Shown one piece after another: positions 16,077-22,018 of a stretch of DNA of 42,439 nt; the stretch's first letter is position 1; each line of letters starts with the position of its first letter. Both the position numbers and the translations under genes were made by a program. The stretch is from Nitrospirota bacterium. GTDB taxonomy: Bacteria; Nitrospirota; Thermodesulfovibrionia; Thermodesulfovibrionales; UBA6898. The notes beneath the pieces are model-generated. The model ran no database searches and was not told the origin of the DNA. It saw only the letters and a program-made list of their open reading frames with translations. Where the stretch lies: positions 1 through 42,439 of the forward strand of contig JAJXTV010000031.1 in assembly GCA_021783515.1 (NCBI GenBank), given 5' to 3'.

Positions 16077-16111
16077 GCTTTTTCTCCGCGCTGGTTAGCA
16101 TGGCGTTGTGT
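16022..16111 (+). repeat. attC site of cassette E
   Basis: R'' GCTTAAC (16,022) complements the GTTAAGC core at 15,248; R' is GTTGTGT (16,105). Arms AACCAGACGCGG and CCGCGCTGGTT pair with one bulge; the left arm has the extra C (GCTCAACC against GCTAACC). Confidence 0.92.
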
Positions 16112-16121
16112 GTATTACGAC

Positions 16122-16463
16122 TCATTGCGTTTTCCCCTTTGAAAGAGGTGGTCGGGGAGTCGAACCCCGCTGTTTCCGGCGTTCCGATTTTGTCCTGGTC
16201 CCGCGCTTGCGCCCTTGGGCAGTCCCGAGGTCCCGGCTATCCAGCGTCCTACCGTTAGACGATTCCACCCCACAGAAAACTTCCATTTTGTACTGTCCCC
16301 GAAACTCTTCGTTTATCTTCAGTTTCTTGAATTTTTTTATGGCTTTTTCCAAGTCCTTAAACCTCTGAACAAGGTGTTCACCTTCGCCATATTCATCGTA
16401 TGTCGTTTTATAAATAAGAAATTCAACCATAAGCGTCACACAAACTGTGCAGTCTTTTGGCAT
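16122..16463 (-). CDS. Cassette F: hypothetical protein with translated tRNA-like tail
   Basis: The start at 16,463 has GAGG 5 bp upstream and lies just left of attC F. Residues 12-65 look like a genuine small protein (MVEFLIYKTTYDEYGEG, then a lysine-rich helix FKDLEKAIKKFKKLKINEE). The remaining frame, from about 16,275, translates the tRNA-like element and is unlikely to be original protein sequence. No earlier stop exists. A later ATG at 16,430 is a possible alternative start. Function unknown. Confidence 0.5.
   Translation of the reverse strand: MPKDCTVCVTLMVEFLIYKTTYDEYGEGEHLVQRFKDLEKAIKKFKKLKINEEFRGQYKMEVFCGVESSNGRTLDSRDLGTAQGRKRGTRTKSERRKQRGSTPRPPLSKGKTQ
16145..16271 (-). tRNA. tRNA-like element with an enlarged anticodon region (degenerate or interrupted tRNA)
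   Basis: On the minus strand a 7-bp acceptor (GGGGTGG with CCACCTC, one G-U) encloses a D-arm CGTC-TAACGGTAG-GACG close to bacterial tRNA-Gln, and a perfect T-arm CGGGG-TTCGACT-CCCCG. Between D and T arms are about 70 nt instead of about 25. This insert is GC-rich and can form several hairpins, so no normal anticodon arm is seen. There is one extra base between T-arm and acceptor. It may be a pseudo-tRNA, a tRNA carrying an insertion, or a tRNA mimic. Amino acid identity cannot be assigned. Confidence 0.45.
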
Positions 16464-16472
16464 AAAAGCCTC

Positions 16473-16564
16473 ACACAACCAGCGGGTCAAGGCGACCCGG
16501 ATTAAGCGTTTTTCGTTTTGGCTCCTGGCTTTGTGGCCGGGTCGCCTTACCCTTATCGTTAAAC
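16473..16564 (+). repeat. attC site of cassette F
   Basis: R'' ACACAAC (16,473) complements the GTTGTGT core at 16,105; R' is GTTAAAC (16,558). Arms AAGGCGACCCGG and CCGGGTCGCCTT pair over 12 bp; extra C on the left (GGGTCAAGG). Confidence 0.93.
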
Positions 16565-16888
16565 ACTACCGGCCCTATGAAGTCGGTCGATCTCCGCAGC
16601 GATAAGCGCCCCGGCAATCACTAGCCTCCGAAGAGGGGAATGATCTTCACGCCTGTCTGAATCCGCTCCCCATGGGAATGCCTCTTCATACTCCCCCTCG
16701 CGAATCCCTCTGCAAAATATTCTGCCAACCTCGTAATATTCATCACCCTGTTCTAAACCGTAAACAGCATAACAGGCCGCTGCCACTGCCAGCTCTCCAT
16801 TGATGTGCTTATCATCGTGTGTAGCGTTGTAGCCTTCCTTTATTATCTGTCTGGTTCTCTCTTCCGCTATCAGTCCTATCCCGTCCAT
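16559..16888 (-). CDS. Cassette G: phage-type conserved protein of unknown function (109 aa)
   Basis: The sequence has the pattern ERTRQIIKEGYNATHDDKH, GELAVAAACYA, then PLRRLVIAGALIAAEIDRLHR. This set recurs in small proteins of phages and plasmids, often next to replication or nucleotide genes; a His/Asp/Glu set (HDD, GEL) may bind metal, but function is not known. The ATG at 16,888 follows AGGAGG with good spacing. The TAA stop is made from the cassette's own core (16,559-16,561). It is antiparallel to its attC. Confidence 0.78.
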   Translation of the reverse strand: MDGIGLIAEERTRQIIKEGYNATHDDKHINGELAVAAACYAVYGLEQGDEYYEVGRIFCRGIREGEYEEAFPWGADSDRREDHSPLRRLVIAGALIAAEIDRLHRAGSV

Positions 16889-16913
16889 AAATCCTCCTAT
16901 GAAATCAAAAAAT

Positions 16914-17003
16914 GTTTAACAAATCTTTCCAGGCGACCCGGAATAACGCTTTTTGGTTTCAGGCTCCGGTCTGTGGCCGGGTCGCCTGAAATCTGCGTTC
17001 CGC
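16914..17003 (+). repeat. attC site of cassette G
   Basis: R'' GTTTAAC (16,914) complements the GTTAAAC core at 16,558; R' is GTTCCGC (16,997). Arms AGGCGACCCGG and CCGGGTCGCCT pair; extra C on the left (CTTTCCAGG against TTTCAGG). Confidence 0.92.
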
Positions 17004-17248
17004 CTTGCGGCGCACGGCCTCCGCTTCGCGTGGGCCAGAGCGCAGACCGATAAATTAGTGCCGGGGTGCCGCCCGGCGGCGATTGTCGTGTTCGTAGTGA
17101 CCCGAATCTCGGTATCTCTGTACGGCTTCAAACCGTGGGCATCACGGAGTTTCGACGATGACCAGAGACACATCATCGCCGTCCAATCCCTACCTGCAAA
17201 CGACCGGGCCTGTGGGAATCTCAAAGAGCGCGCCGCAAGGCGGAACGC
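16995..17248. repeat. 19-bp perfect inverted repeat bounding the gene-less cassette H
   Basis: GCGTTCCGCCTTGCGGCGC at 16,995-17,013 is repeated as its exact reverse complement at 17,230-17,248. The 216 bp between hold no convincing gene: the open minus frame from 17,392 runs through two attC sites. The best internal candidate starts at about 17,180 and has no recognised features. The left copy overlaps the core of attC G. The cassette may encode a structured RNA or be a recombination product. Confidence 0.7.
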
Positions 17249-17265
17249 GCGGATAACTGAGCAAG

Positions 17266-17349
17266 GCGGAACAAGCGGATCGAGACAGACCCGCAAAATC
17301 GCGGGATAGTCTCTCTCCTGTGTACGCGGGCGGCTCATCCGCGCGTTAG
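17266..17349 (+). repeat. attC site of cassette H
   Basis: R'' GCGGAAC (17,266) complements the GTTCCGC core at 16,997; R' is GTTAGGA (17,343). Left arm GCGGATCGAG pairs with CTCATCCGC with one extra C. The apical part is a further hairpin, GAGAC..CCCGC with GCGGG..GTCTC. A second GCGGAAC at 17,240 lacks matching arms. Confidence 0.8.
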
Positions 17350-17361
17350 GAGTCAATAAAA

Positions 17362-17580
17362 TTAAACTAAACATGGCAGCCATTGAAGACAATATTCACC
17401 GACTTTATGCGCCAATTTGTGTTCTCTATTTCTTTCCCTGCTGTTCATTGGCCCATGTGCCACAATTATGCCGTTGCGCTTATCTACAAACATATGCGTG
17501 ACTCGTGTTCGCATAGGCGACTTACGGCGATAATCTTTTTTCTGCGTGTACTCAATACCATCAAAAGTAATCGTTCTCAT
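17362..17580 (-). CDS. Cassette I: hypothetical small basic protein (72 aa)
   Basis: Not recognised. It begins MRTITFDGIEYTQKKDYRRK and contains FVDKRNGIIVAHGPMNSRERNREHKLAHKVG. The start at 17,580 has GAGGTG about 7 bp upstream; GTG at 17,589 and ATG at 17,586 are less well placed. The stop is TAA, 18 bp inside the cassette's left boundary. Beta-rich N-terminus and basic middle would suit a small nucleic-acid-binding protein, but this is speculative. Confidence 0.6.
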   Translation of the reverse strand: MRTITFDGIEYTQKKDYRRKSPMRTRVTHMFVDKRNGIIVAHGPMNSRERNREHKLAHKVGEYCLQWLPCLV

Positions 17581-17618
17581 TTCCATCACCTCAATATTAT
17601 TTTTGGAGGATAATAACT

Positions 17619-17744
17619 ATGAAAAAGGCACTTATTCCATTCGGAAAACTTCAGGGGCAGCCACTGGAGGAATTGGCCAATCATAAAAGTTACGCCAATT
17701 CTTGTCTGTTCCGGCGCGGGTTACGCACCACGTTATGTGAATAA
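17619..17744 (+). pseudogene. Truncated DUF3820-like ORF fused to a half attC
   Basis: The first 28 codons (MKKALIPFGKLQGQPLEELA, then NHKSYANS) match the N-terminus of the small phage DUF3820-type family, whose motif continues YxxWL. Here the frame departs after YANS and translates the right half of an attC before stopping at 17,744. GGAGG lies 9 bp upstream of the ATG, so the 41-residue product may still be made. It is the only plus-strand frame of this kind in the array and appears truncated by deletion. Confidence 0.6.
17700..17738 (+). repeat. Right half of a degraded attC (cassette I)
   Basis: GCGCGGGTTACGCACCAC followed by the core GTTATGT (17,732-17,738) has the form of other right arms in this array (for example CGGTTACCTTCAC-GTT). 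The expected left box TCCTAAC is missing. Confidence 0.6.
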
Positions 17745-17748
17745 CGGC

Positions 17749-18093
17749 TCATTCTTCCAGCGCCTTATCTATCATGGCAATCGCTTTGTTTATCTCTCCG
17801 AAATGCACAGAATCAAATCGCTCTATTCCAGCGAAAATCAGTTCGCGGACTTTTGACAGGATCAGGCGTTGTTCAGCCCATTCAGCGGCCATCTTTGCAA
17901 CGTCATAGCTGCTCGCAATGTCCGGGTGAATAGAAAGCAAATTCACGCGCTCAGTCCAGGGCAACTTTGTGGCATCCTCAATTTCAGTCACCTTTTCGTT
18001 CGGTCTGCCTTGTCCATGGCCACTGTCAGCACACATTATTGGGCCGTCAGGGTCCATGAACATCCTTCCGCAGTCACATTCGTAATTTGCCAT
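17749..18093 (-). CDS. Cassette J: small protein with N-terminal cysteine motif (114 aa)
   Basis: Not recognised as a family. The N-terminus MANYECDCGRMFMDPDGPIMC contains three cysteines and a later histidine (ADSGHGQG), suggesting a metal site. The rest is helical (YDVAKMAAEWAEQRL, AIAMIDKALEE). GGAGGAG upstream of the ATG at 18,093 supports the start. It lies between two degraded attC half sites. Confidence 0.65.
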   Translation of the reverse strand: MANYECDCGRMFMDPDGPIMCADSGHGQGRPNEKVTEIEDATKLPWTERVNLLSIHPDIASSYDVAKMAAEWAEQRLILSKVRELIFAGIERFDSVHFGEINKAIAMIDKALEE

Positions 18094-18102
18094 TTCAGCA
18101 CT

Positions 18103-18137
18103 CCTCCGCCGGGGTCGGTTCAGCCTTCACGTTCAAC
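18103..18137 (+). repeat. Right half of a degraded attC (cassette J)
   Basis: GTCGGTTCAGCCTTCAC followed by GTTCAAC (18,131-18,137) resembles other right arms in the array. No matching left half with ACATAAC is found. Confidence 0.6.
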
Positions 18138-18453
18138 CTGCAATCTCCTTAACCTTGGCGTCGTCAAGTATATCGAAGGAAACAATAGCGCCGTTGTCCA
18201 TGTGAATCGACAAATGCCCCCAGCCTTTTTCGTCAGTTCCAAATAGGCCGTTCAAAATTCCTATGAAACCGACTTGGCACACCTTATGGTTGTCTTTTCC
18301 CTGGCAGCCCACCTGCACCGTTGGGTGCTCAGAAAGAGGCTGGTTGCAGTACACCCGCAAGTTAAAAAGCGCGTTGATCGCCATCGGGTCCGTTTTCAGA
18401 AGTTCATTCAGAAATTCTGCTGTCTCTTTGAGTGTCACATTTTCCTTTATCAT
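18133..18453 (-). CDS. Cassette K: hypothetical protein (106 aa)
   Basis: Not recognised. It begins MIKENVTLKETAEFLNELL and has a central CNQPL..HPTVQVGCQG region and an alpha/beta tail. GGAGAGG precedes the ATG at 18,453 by about 7 bp. The stop overlaps the GTTCAAC core of the preceding half attC. It is the last cassette before the array breaks off. Confidence 0.65.
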   Translation of the reverse strand: MIKENVTLKETAEFLNELLKTDPMAINALFNLRVYCNQPLSEHPTVQVGCQGKDNHKVCQVGFIGILNGLFGTDEKGWGHLSIHMDNGAIVSFDILDDAKVKEIAG

Positions 18454-18491
18454 CGTTTTGCCTCTCCTTTACCTATAAAATATAAAAAAGA

Positions 18492-18516
18492 GTTGAACCA
18501 GCGGGGCAAGGCGCCG
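18492..18516 (+). repeat. Left half of the truncated terminal attC (cassette K)
   Basis: R'' GTTGAAC is the exact complement of the GTTCAAC core at 18,131, and the following CAGCGGGGCAAGGCG matches the left arm of attC F (CAGCGGGTCAAGGCG). The right arm is absent, so the integron was cut here when it met the flanking phage genes. Confidence 0.75.
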
Positions 18517-18526
18517 TCGTAGTTCG

Positions 18527-18655
18527 TCATTCTCCGCTCACACCGTCGCACGCGAGCAGAGACTTCAACTCCTCGTTCTCCTCTACAAGCTCCTTCATCT
18601 TCGGGCACTGGACGACGAAGCAGCCGGGGCAGTAATGCCCGCAGGGCTTAGTCAT
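18527..18655 (-). CDS. Small cysteine-rich coiled-coil protein (42 aa)
   Basis: Begins MTKPCGHYCPGCFVVQCPKM (four cysteines and a histidine, a likely zinc knuckle), then a heptad-like acidic helix (KELVEENEELKSLL). GGAGG lies 9 bp upstream of the ATG, and the first 8 bases overlap the stop of the next upstream gene. No family name can be given. Confidence 0.6.
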   Translation of the reverse strand: MTKPCGHYCPGCFVVQCPKMKELVEENEELKSLLACDGVSGE

Positions 18656-18824
18656 CGTCCCGTTCCTCCGTCGCGGCCAGCCTCAACTGCCGTTCACGGT
18701 TCCTTATCTCGGTCTCGCCGGTCAGAAATTCTTCCCGGCTGATCTCTCCGTTGAGCTGCTGGTACAAGAGGTCGCGCAAATCCTTCATATCTCTTTTGTC
18801 ATCCTCCGTGAGCCTTCTACGCAT
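18648..18824 (-). CDS. Small charged helical protein (58 aa)
   Basis: Begins MRRRLTEDDKRDMKDLRDLL and is almost wholly charged and helical, with LNGEISREEFLTGETEIRNRE. It overlaps genes on both sides by 8 bp (ATGCGTAG and ATGACTAA), strong evidence of a translated operon member. Function unknown. Confidence 0.6.
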   Translation of the reverse strand: MRRRLTEDDKRDMKDLRDLLYQQLNGEISREEFLTGETEIRNRERQLRLAATEERDDD

Positions 18825-18984
18825 GGCCCTTCGAAGGATCGGGGCATTGCCTTACCGCAAGGACCCGCTTCGGATGGATGCGGTCGAAAAGACAATACTG
18901 CCCGTTGACATAATGTCCCGGCTGAGTGGCATGCTCGCACTCCAGGCTGGTCTTCTCGCATTTCCATTTGGGCGCGTCGCTCAT
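18817..18984 (-). CDS. Small cysteine-containing protein (55 aa)
   Basis: Begins MSDAPKWKCEKTSLECEH, continues HYVNGQYCLFDRIHPKR and ends RQCPDPSKGHA. Cys and His spacing suggests a zinc-stabilised mini-domain. ATG at 18,984 overlaps the stop of the upstream gene as ATGA. Not recognised as a named family. Confidence 0.6.
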   Translation of the reverse strand: MSDAPKWKCEKTSLECEHATQPGHYVNGQYCLFDRIHPKRVLAVRQCPDPSKGHA

Positions 18985-19301
18985 GCCCGTGTCTGCCGCG
19001 CCTCGAGGAACTTCGGGACCGCGAAGGCATAGGCGTCGACCTCGACCTTCACCGCCTTCTTGAAGGCCTCCCGTTCGGCCGGGGTGTTATTGCCCCATAG
19101 CTTGTCGATGAGCGCAAGCGAGTCCTCGTATTTTTTGTAGAGCCCGGGGAAATTCTTTTCGAAAAAGTCGAGCCAGCCGTCGCAGCCGTCCTCGATGCAG
19201 CGGATCCCGGTACTCTCCACGATCTCCTTCAGGGCATTCGCGTAATATTCCGTATGCCACGGCGCGCCTCCTATTATCTTTGGCGGTATCAGCTTCATCA
19301 C
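18981..19301 (-). CDS. Hypothetical protein (106 aa)
   Basis: Not recognised. It starts MMKLIPPKIIGGAPWHTEYY and carries a cysteine-bearing centre (GIRCIEDGCDGWLDFFEK) followed by a helical tail. ATGA overlaps link it to both neighbours. Probably a phage accessory protein. Confidence 0.62.
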   Translation of the reverse strand: MMKLIPPKIIGGAPWHTEYYANALKEIVESTGIRCIEDGCDGWLDFFEKNFPGLYKKYEDSLALIDKLWGNNTPAEREAFKKAVKVEVDAYAFAVPKFLEARQTRA

Positions 19302-19489
19302 AGTAGCTCCTCTATTAATGTTTTAGCTGCCTGTAAGCCGGCCATAAATGCGGCCTCAATTCTGTTTTCCAAATATTCACCCTCAGCCGAGCCGCGGCAG
19401 ATCTTGCGGCCCTCCGCGCTGTTCATGAAATGGTCTCTTGCCTTTGCTATGGGAGACCGCGGATCATCGAGTCCCTTTCTTTCGGGCAT
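19298..19489 (-). CDS. Hypothetical helical protein (63 aa)
   Basis: Not recognised. Predominantly helical, with EYLENRIEAAFMAGLQAAKTLIEELL at the C-terminus. The ATG at 19,489 overlaps the upstream TGA (TGATG) and its own stop overlaps the next start (ATGA). Confidence 0.6.
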   Translation of the reverse strand: MPERKGLDDPRSPIAKARDHFMNSAEGRKICRGSAEGEYLENRIEAAFMAGLQAAKTLIEELL

Positions 19490-20121
19490 CAGAACGGCCT
19501 CCCCTTCCCGAGTGTCTTAATCTCCATAGCAAAAGGACGGATATCCGTCTCGGGCATCCCGTACGAATCGAAGGGCTTTCTCGCCCTGAGGAACCCCTTC
19601 GCCTCGATCGTCGAGCCTTCCACGAGGCCGTCGATCTCCTGGGCTGAAATCGTGTAGATCTCAAAGGCTTCTTCAACAGTCTGGTCATTCGCACCCTCCC
19701 GCGCGACGTGGATATAGAGCTTGCCGGTGCCGTCCTCGAGCTTCCTGCTGTCAGTCACGGCGCCCTTCAGGACAAATGACGCCATGAAGTCCGACGCATT
19801 CGAGGGCATGAACTCGTAGACAGTGTAGTTGGAGAGCCTCCGCCCCTCAGACTCATCGTCGAACTGATTGAAAAACCCCCTAAAATAATAGGGCCGGCCC
19901 GGACTCCCCTTGAGGCTGTCGAGGAAGGTATCGATCTTCTGGCGGCCCCAGAGATTCGCAAAAACCTTCACTGCCCCGTAGAGATCGCTGGAGCACTGGA
20001 TCTGCATCTGGAGATAGGGGATGGCTGCCTTCCCTTGCGACTTGCGCTCCTTATGGTGAGAGACGATCCCAACGATCGCCCCGCCGTTGTAATGCCTGTA
20101 TTGCTTCTCTTCGTCGCTCAC
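19489..20121 (-). CDS. Phage protein, possible OB-fold/single-strand-binding-like (210 aa)
   Basis: The start is set at GTG 20,121 because it forms a GTGA overlap with the upstream stop; the frame is open 38 codons further but overlaps that gene. The protein begins with GTG-encoded Met, then SDEEKQYRHYNGG and AIVGIVSHHKERKSQGK, and has two beta-rich halves, the second with GKLYIHVAREG and IEAKGFLRARK. This pattern is compatible with two OB-folds and a single-strand DNA-binding role beside replication genes, but no signature motif is present. Confidence 0.6.
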   Translation of the reverse strand: MSDEEKQYRHYNGGAIVGIVSHHKERKSQGKAAIPYLQMQIQCSSDLYGAVKVFANLWGRQKIDTFLDSLKGSPGRPYYFRGFFNQFDDESEGRRLSNYTVYEFMPSNASDFMASFVLKGAVTDSRKLEDGTGKLYIHVAREGANDQTVEEAFEIYTISAQEIDGLVEGSTIEAKGFLRARKPFDSYGMPETDIRPFAMEIKTLGKGRPF

Positions 20122-20675
20122 GAAAGGCGCGCCTCGCAATCCCGGAGTTTCTGTTCGAGGTCGAAGGCCGTCAGGAAAAAAGCCGTAGGCTCCGGGCCGC
20201 CGAAGGCCATCACCGCCTGCGCAGTCCTTGGCCATGCGGTGAGATCCAGAATGATGGATAACCCCCCAGCCGCACCAGGCGGGTTCGAAACGGAGGCCTC
20301 ACCCCTCTGAGCCGCCGATCTCTTTGGGACTTTCCTGGCGGTCCTGCCTTTCTTCTCGAAAACGTGACCGCAGTAGTGACATTTAGGGACTGCGTTGCTC
20401 TTTTGCATCGTGCCGCATTCAGGACACTTCTTAAAGCTCTTGACTGCCATCTCTTCCTCCTGTTCATGTGTTCCCTGCATATCCTCGGATGAAATACCGG
20501 CTGGTCGGTTCGCGTCTTCCAGGCTTAAAACGCTCTTCTCCCCCTTGGGGTGGTGCTTCCTCGGTCGGCCTTCCGTCTTCTGTAGATCCGAATCGAGAGT
20601 GAGAAACTTTTCGCAAATCGTGCAGACCCCCGAGGGATTCTCAGTCGACCGGCCGCATCTGCATGAGCATTTCAT
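20118..20675 (-). CDS. Double zinc-ribbon phage protein (185 aa), possible internal start
   Basis: Residues 3-21 hold CSCRCG and CTIC; residues 84-103 hold CPECG and CHYCGHVF, so there are two four-cysteine ribbons. A strong AGGAGGAAGAG lies just before an internal ATG at residue 76 (about 20,450), directly ahead of the second ribbon, so a shorter 110-residue product may also be made. The ATG at 20,675 overlaps the upstream stop. The C-terminal half (TAWPRTAQAVMAFGG) has no known match. Confidence 0.65.
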   Translation of the reverse strand: MKCSCRCGRSTENPSGVCTICEKFLTLDSDLQKTEGRPRKHHPKGEKSVLSLEDANRPAGISSEDMQGTHEQEEEMAVKSFKKCPECGTMQKSNAVPKCHYCGHVFEKKGRTARKVPKRSAAQRGEASVSNPPGAAGGLSIILDLTAWPRTAQAVMAFGGPEPTAFFLTAFDLEQKLRDCEARLS

Positions 20676-20857
20676 GGGCGGTTATAACTCCTCATAAAAT
20701 GGTAGTACGGCATGCCGTCCGCCTTACATACCAAGGCAAAGACGTCCATGCGTTTCTCTGGCTTTACCAGAGGAATCGACAATACAGAGGGCGGCTTTTC
20801 CATATCGCCGAGGTCGATCTCCGCGATCTCGGCTTTATAGCGCAATAGTGCTTTCAT
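20672..20857 (-). CDS. Hypothetical protein (61 aa)
   Basis: Not recognised. It starts MKALLRYKAEIAEIDLGDM and ends FMRSYNRP. The ATG overlaps the stop of the 27-residue membrane peptide (TGATG) and the gene ends in an ATGA overlap with the zinc-ribbon gene. Confidence 0.6.
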   Translation of the reverse strand: MKALLRYKAEIAEIDLGDMEKPPSVLSIPLVKPEKRMDVFALVCKADGMPYYHFMRSYNRP

Positions 20858-20940
20858 CAGTTCAACCCCTGCGGATTGGTCAGATAAATGCCGAGAAGCG
20901 GGATAATGATGATGCCGACGCAGACGGGGATAGACCTCAT
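20857..20940 (-). CDS. 27-residue single-pass membrane peptide
   Basis: The peptide begins MRSIPVCVGIIIIPLLGIY and is hydrophobic for about 17 residues, then polar. Its ATG overlaps the upstream stop (ATGA) and its own stop overlaps the next ATG (TGATG), which argues for real translation despite the size. A second 27-residue membrane peptide lies at 22,192-22,275. Confidence 0.55.
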   Translation of the reverse strand: MRSIPVCVGIIIIPLLGIYLTNPQGLN

Positions 20941-21323
20941 GACAGCAACCTCAGATTGCCGGCAGCGAGCCGGGGGAGAAGGACCCGGCCGATCTGCTGG
21001 TCGGTCCCGGGGATCTCCTCCGGGAGGTTATCGAAGAGTGCGCGGTTCTCCCGGTAGTGTCTGAGCATATCTTCCTTTTCTTCGATATTGCGGTCGCAGA
21101 TGTCGACCTCGATGTCGAAAGGCCATACGCGCGGCCGGCCCTTCCAGCGGCCTCCCGGCTCGACGATGTAAAGCTCCTGACATATGTAGCAGAGCATAAG
21201 ATCCGTCGAAACCCCGCCGATCCCGATCGGGAAAGCGTTTTCGACCGCGCTCACAACCGCGCTATTGCAGTGAGGGCAGTTCCGCCAGTCCTTGTCACGT
21301 ACCATCTTGAGGGTCTTGTTCAT
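20937..21323 (-). CDS. Zinc-ribbon-like hypothetical protein (128 aa)
   Basis: Cysteine pairs NCPHCNS and LCYICQE, about 25 residues apart, indicate a zinc ribbon at the N-terminus. The C-terminal part is charged (NIEEKEDMLRHYREN). The ATG overlaps the recombinase stop. A regulatory or structural DNA-associated role is likely but unproven. Confidence 0.63.
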   Translation of the reverse strand: MNKTLKMVRDKDWRNCPHCNSAVVSAVENAFPIGIGGVSTDLMLCYICQELYIVEPGGRWKGRPRVWPFDIEVDICDRNIEEKEDMLRHYRENRALFDNLPEEIPGTDQQIGRVLLPRLAAGNLRLLS

Positions 21324-21925
21324 CTCGACTCCACCGCCTCTCTCAATTCCTCCTCGCCAGCCTCGACGTACACGCCTGTCGAGCTCAGCGACGTATGCCC
21401 AAGGAGTTTCTGTACTACAGCCAGAGCCTCCGCCCTGTTTTCGTAGCGCTGGAGGATCCTCTTTGCGAAGCTGTGGCGCATGGAGTGGACCGTGTAGTGC
21501 TCGAGGCCGGCGCGATCGCGCCAGTACGCAAATACCTCCTGCAGCGCCCTTGCCGAAAGACGCGCGCCCTTCTTTGAAATAAAGAGGGGCGCGTCGTCGC
21601 TGATCGCTTCGCGCCAGGTAAGCTTCAGGGAAAGAAACCGTTTGATCGCCGCCTGCAGCTTCTTGCTGAGCGGCACCATGCGCCCCCTGGCCTTCTTCGT
21701 GCCGTCCGCCTGGCGTATCGTCGCCTTCGTCGTCTCGGGCCTGACGAAGAGCTTGTCCTTGCCTCTCACGTCGCCGATGTTTAGGCCGGTGATCTCCGAT
21801 AGTCTCAGCCCTGTATTGAACCCCAAAACCAGAATCATCGAATCCCGTTCCGCCTTTTTCCCTTTGACGTCTGCTGCCGTCCGGAGCAGTTGTTTCTCCT
21901 CTTTATCAGATAAATACTTCATCAT
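21320..21925 (-). CDS. Single-domain tyrosine recombinase (catalytic domain only)
   Basis: About 201 residues, far shorter than the usual 300-400. Catalytic residues are present: GLRLSEI (Arg I), HSMRHSF (His-x-x-Arg), LLGHTSLSSTGVY (His and Tyr). The N-terminal core-binding domain is absent. GGAGGAAGG precedes ATG 21,925 at good spacing; the ATG at 21,943 would itself contain that ribosome site. Such minimal recombinases include fimbrial invertases of the FimB/FimE type and small phage resolvases, so DNA inversion or multimer resolution is possible. Confidence 0.82.
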   Translation of the reverse strand: MMKYLSDKEEKQLLRTAADVKGKKAERDSMILVLGFNTGLRLSEITGLNIGDVRGKDKLFVRPETTKATIRQADGTKKARGRMVPLSKKLQAAIKRFLSLKLTWREAISDDAPLFISKKGARLSARALQEVFAYWRDRAGLEHYTVHSMRHSFAKRILQRYENRAEALAVVQKLLGHTSLSSTGVYVEAGEEELREAVESR

Positions 21926-22018
21926 GGCTGTGCCTTCCTCCATGTGCCTCTGATTCGTCGCCTAAGCCCGCCGAAGCGGGCAGGGAAGGCCGAGGCTGGC
22001 CTTGTCGGGCTGCAGGCC

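Larger units (their letters stand above)
10755..18516. mobile_element. Integron: intI, attI-like core and cassette array with truncated distal end
   Basis: An IntI-family recombinase is followed by a GTTATAT core and then eight complete attC sites and three half sites. At every complete boundary the R'' box of a cassette is the exact complement of the core that opens the same cassette (for example GTTGTGG at 12,170 and CCACAAC at 12,414). This is the signature of true cassettes. All eight attC place the extra unpaired C in the left arm, so the sites are oriented away from intI. Cassettes run 11,853-12,170, 12,171-12,498, 12,499-14,881, 14,882-15,248, 15,249-16,105, 16,106-16,558, 16,559-16,997 and 16,998-17,343, with degraded ones to 18,516. 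The genes are antiparallel to the attC sites. Confidence 0.92.

Noticed and set aside
16953-17309. Plus-strand ORF of 118 codons
   Set aside because: It starts inside attC G and ends inside attC H; composition is that of translated repeats.
16916-17392. Minus-strand ORF of 158 codons
   Set aside because: It runs through attC G and attC H and the 19-bp inverted repeat; no start or domain supports it.
11853-18453. Cassette array oriented toward intI (canonical genes, misplaced integrase)
   Set aside because: Core-to-core matching alone allows either direction, but the extra unpaired C is in the left arm in all eight attC sites, as in aadA-type sites, which fixes the outward direction.
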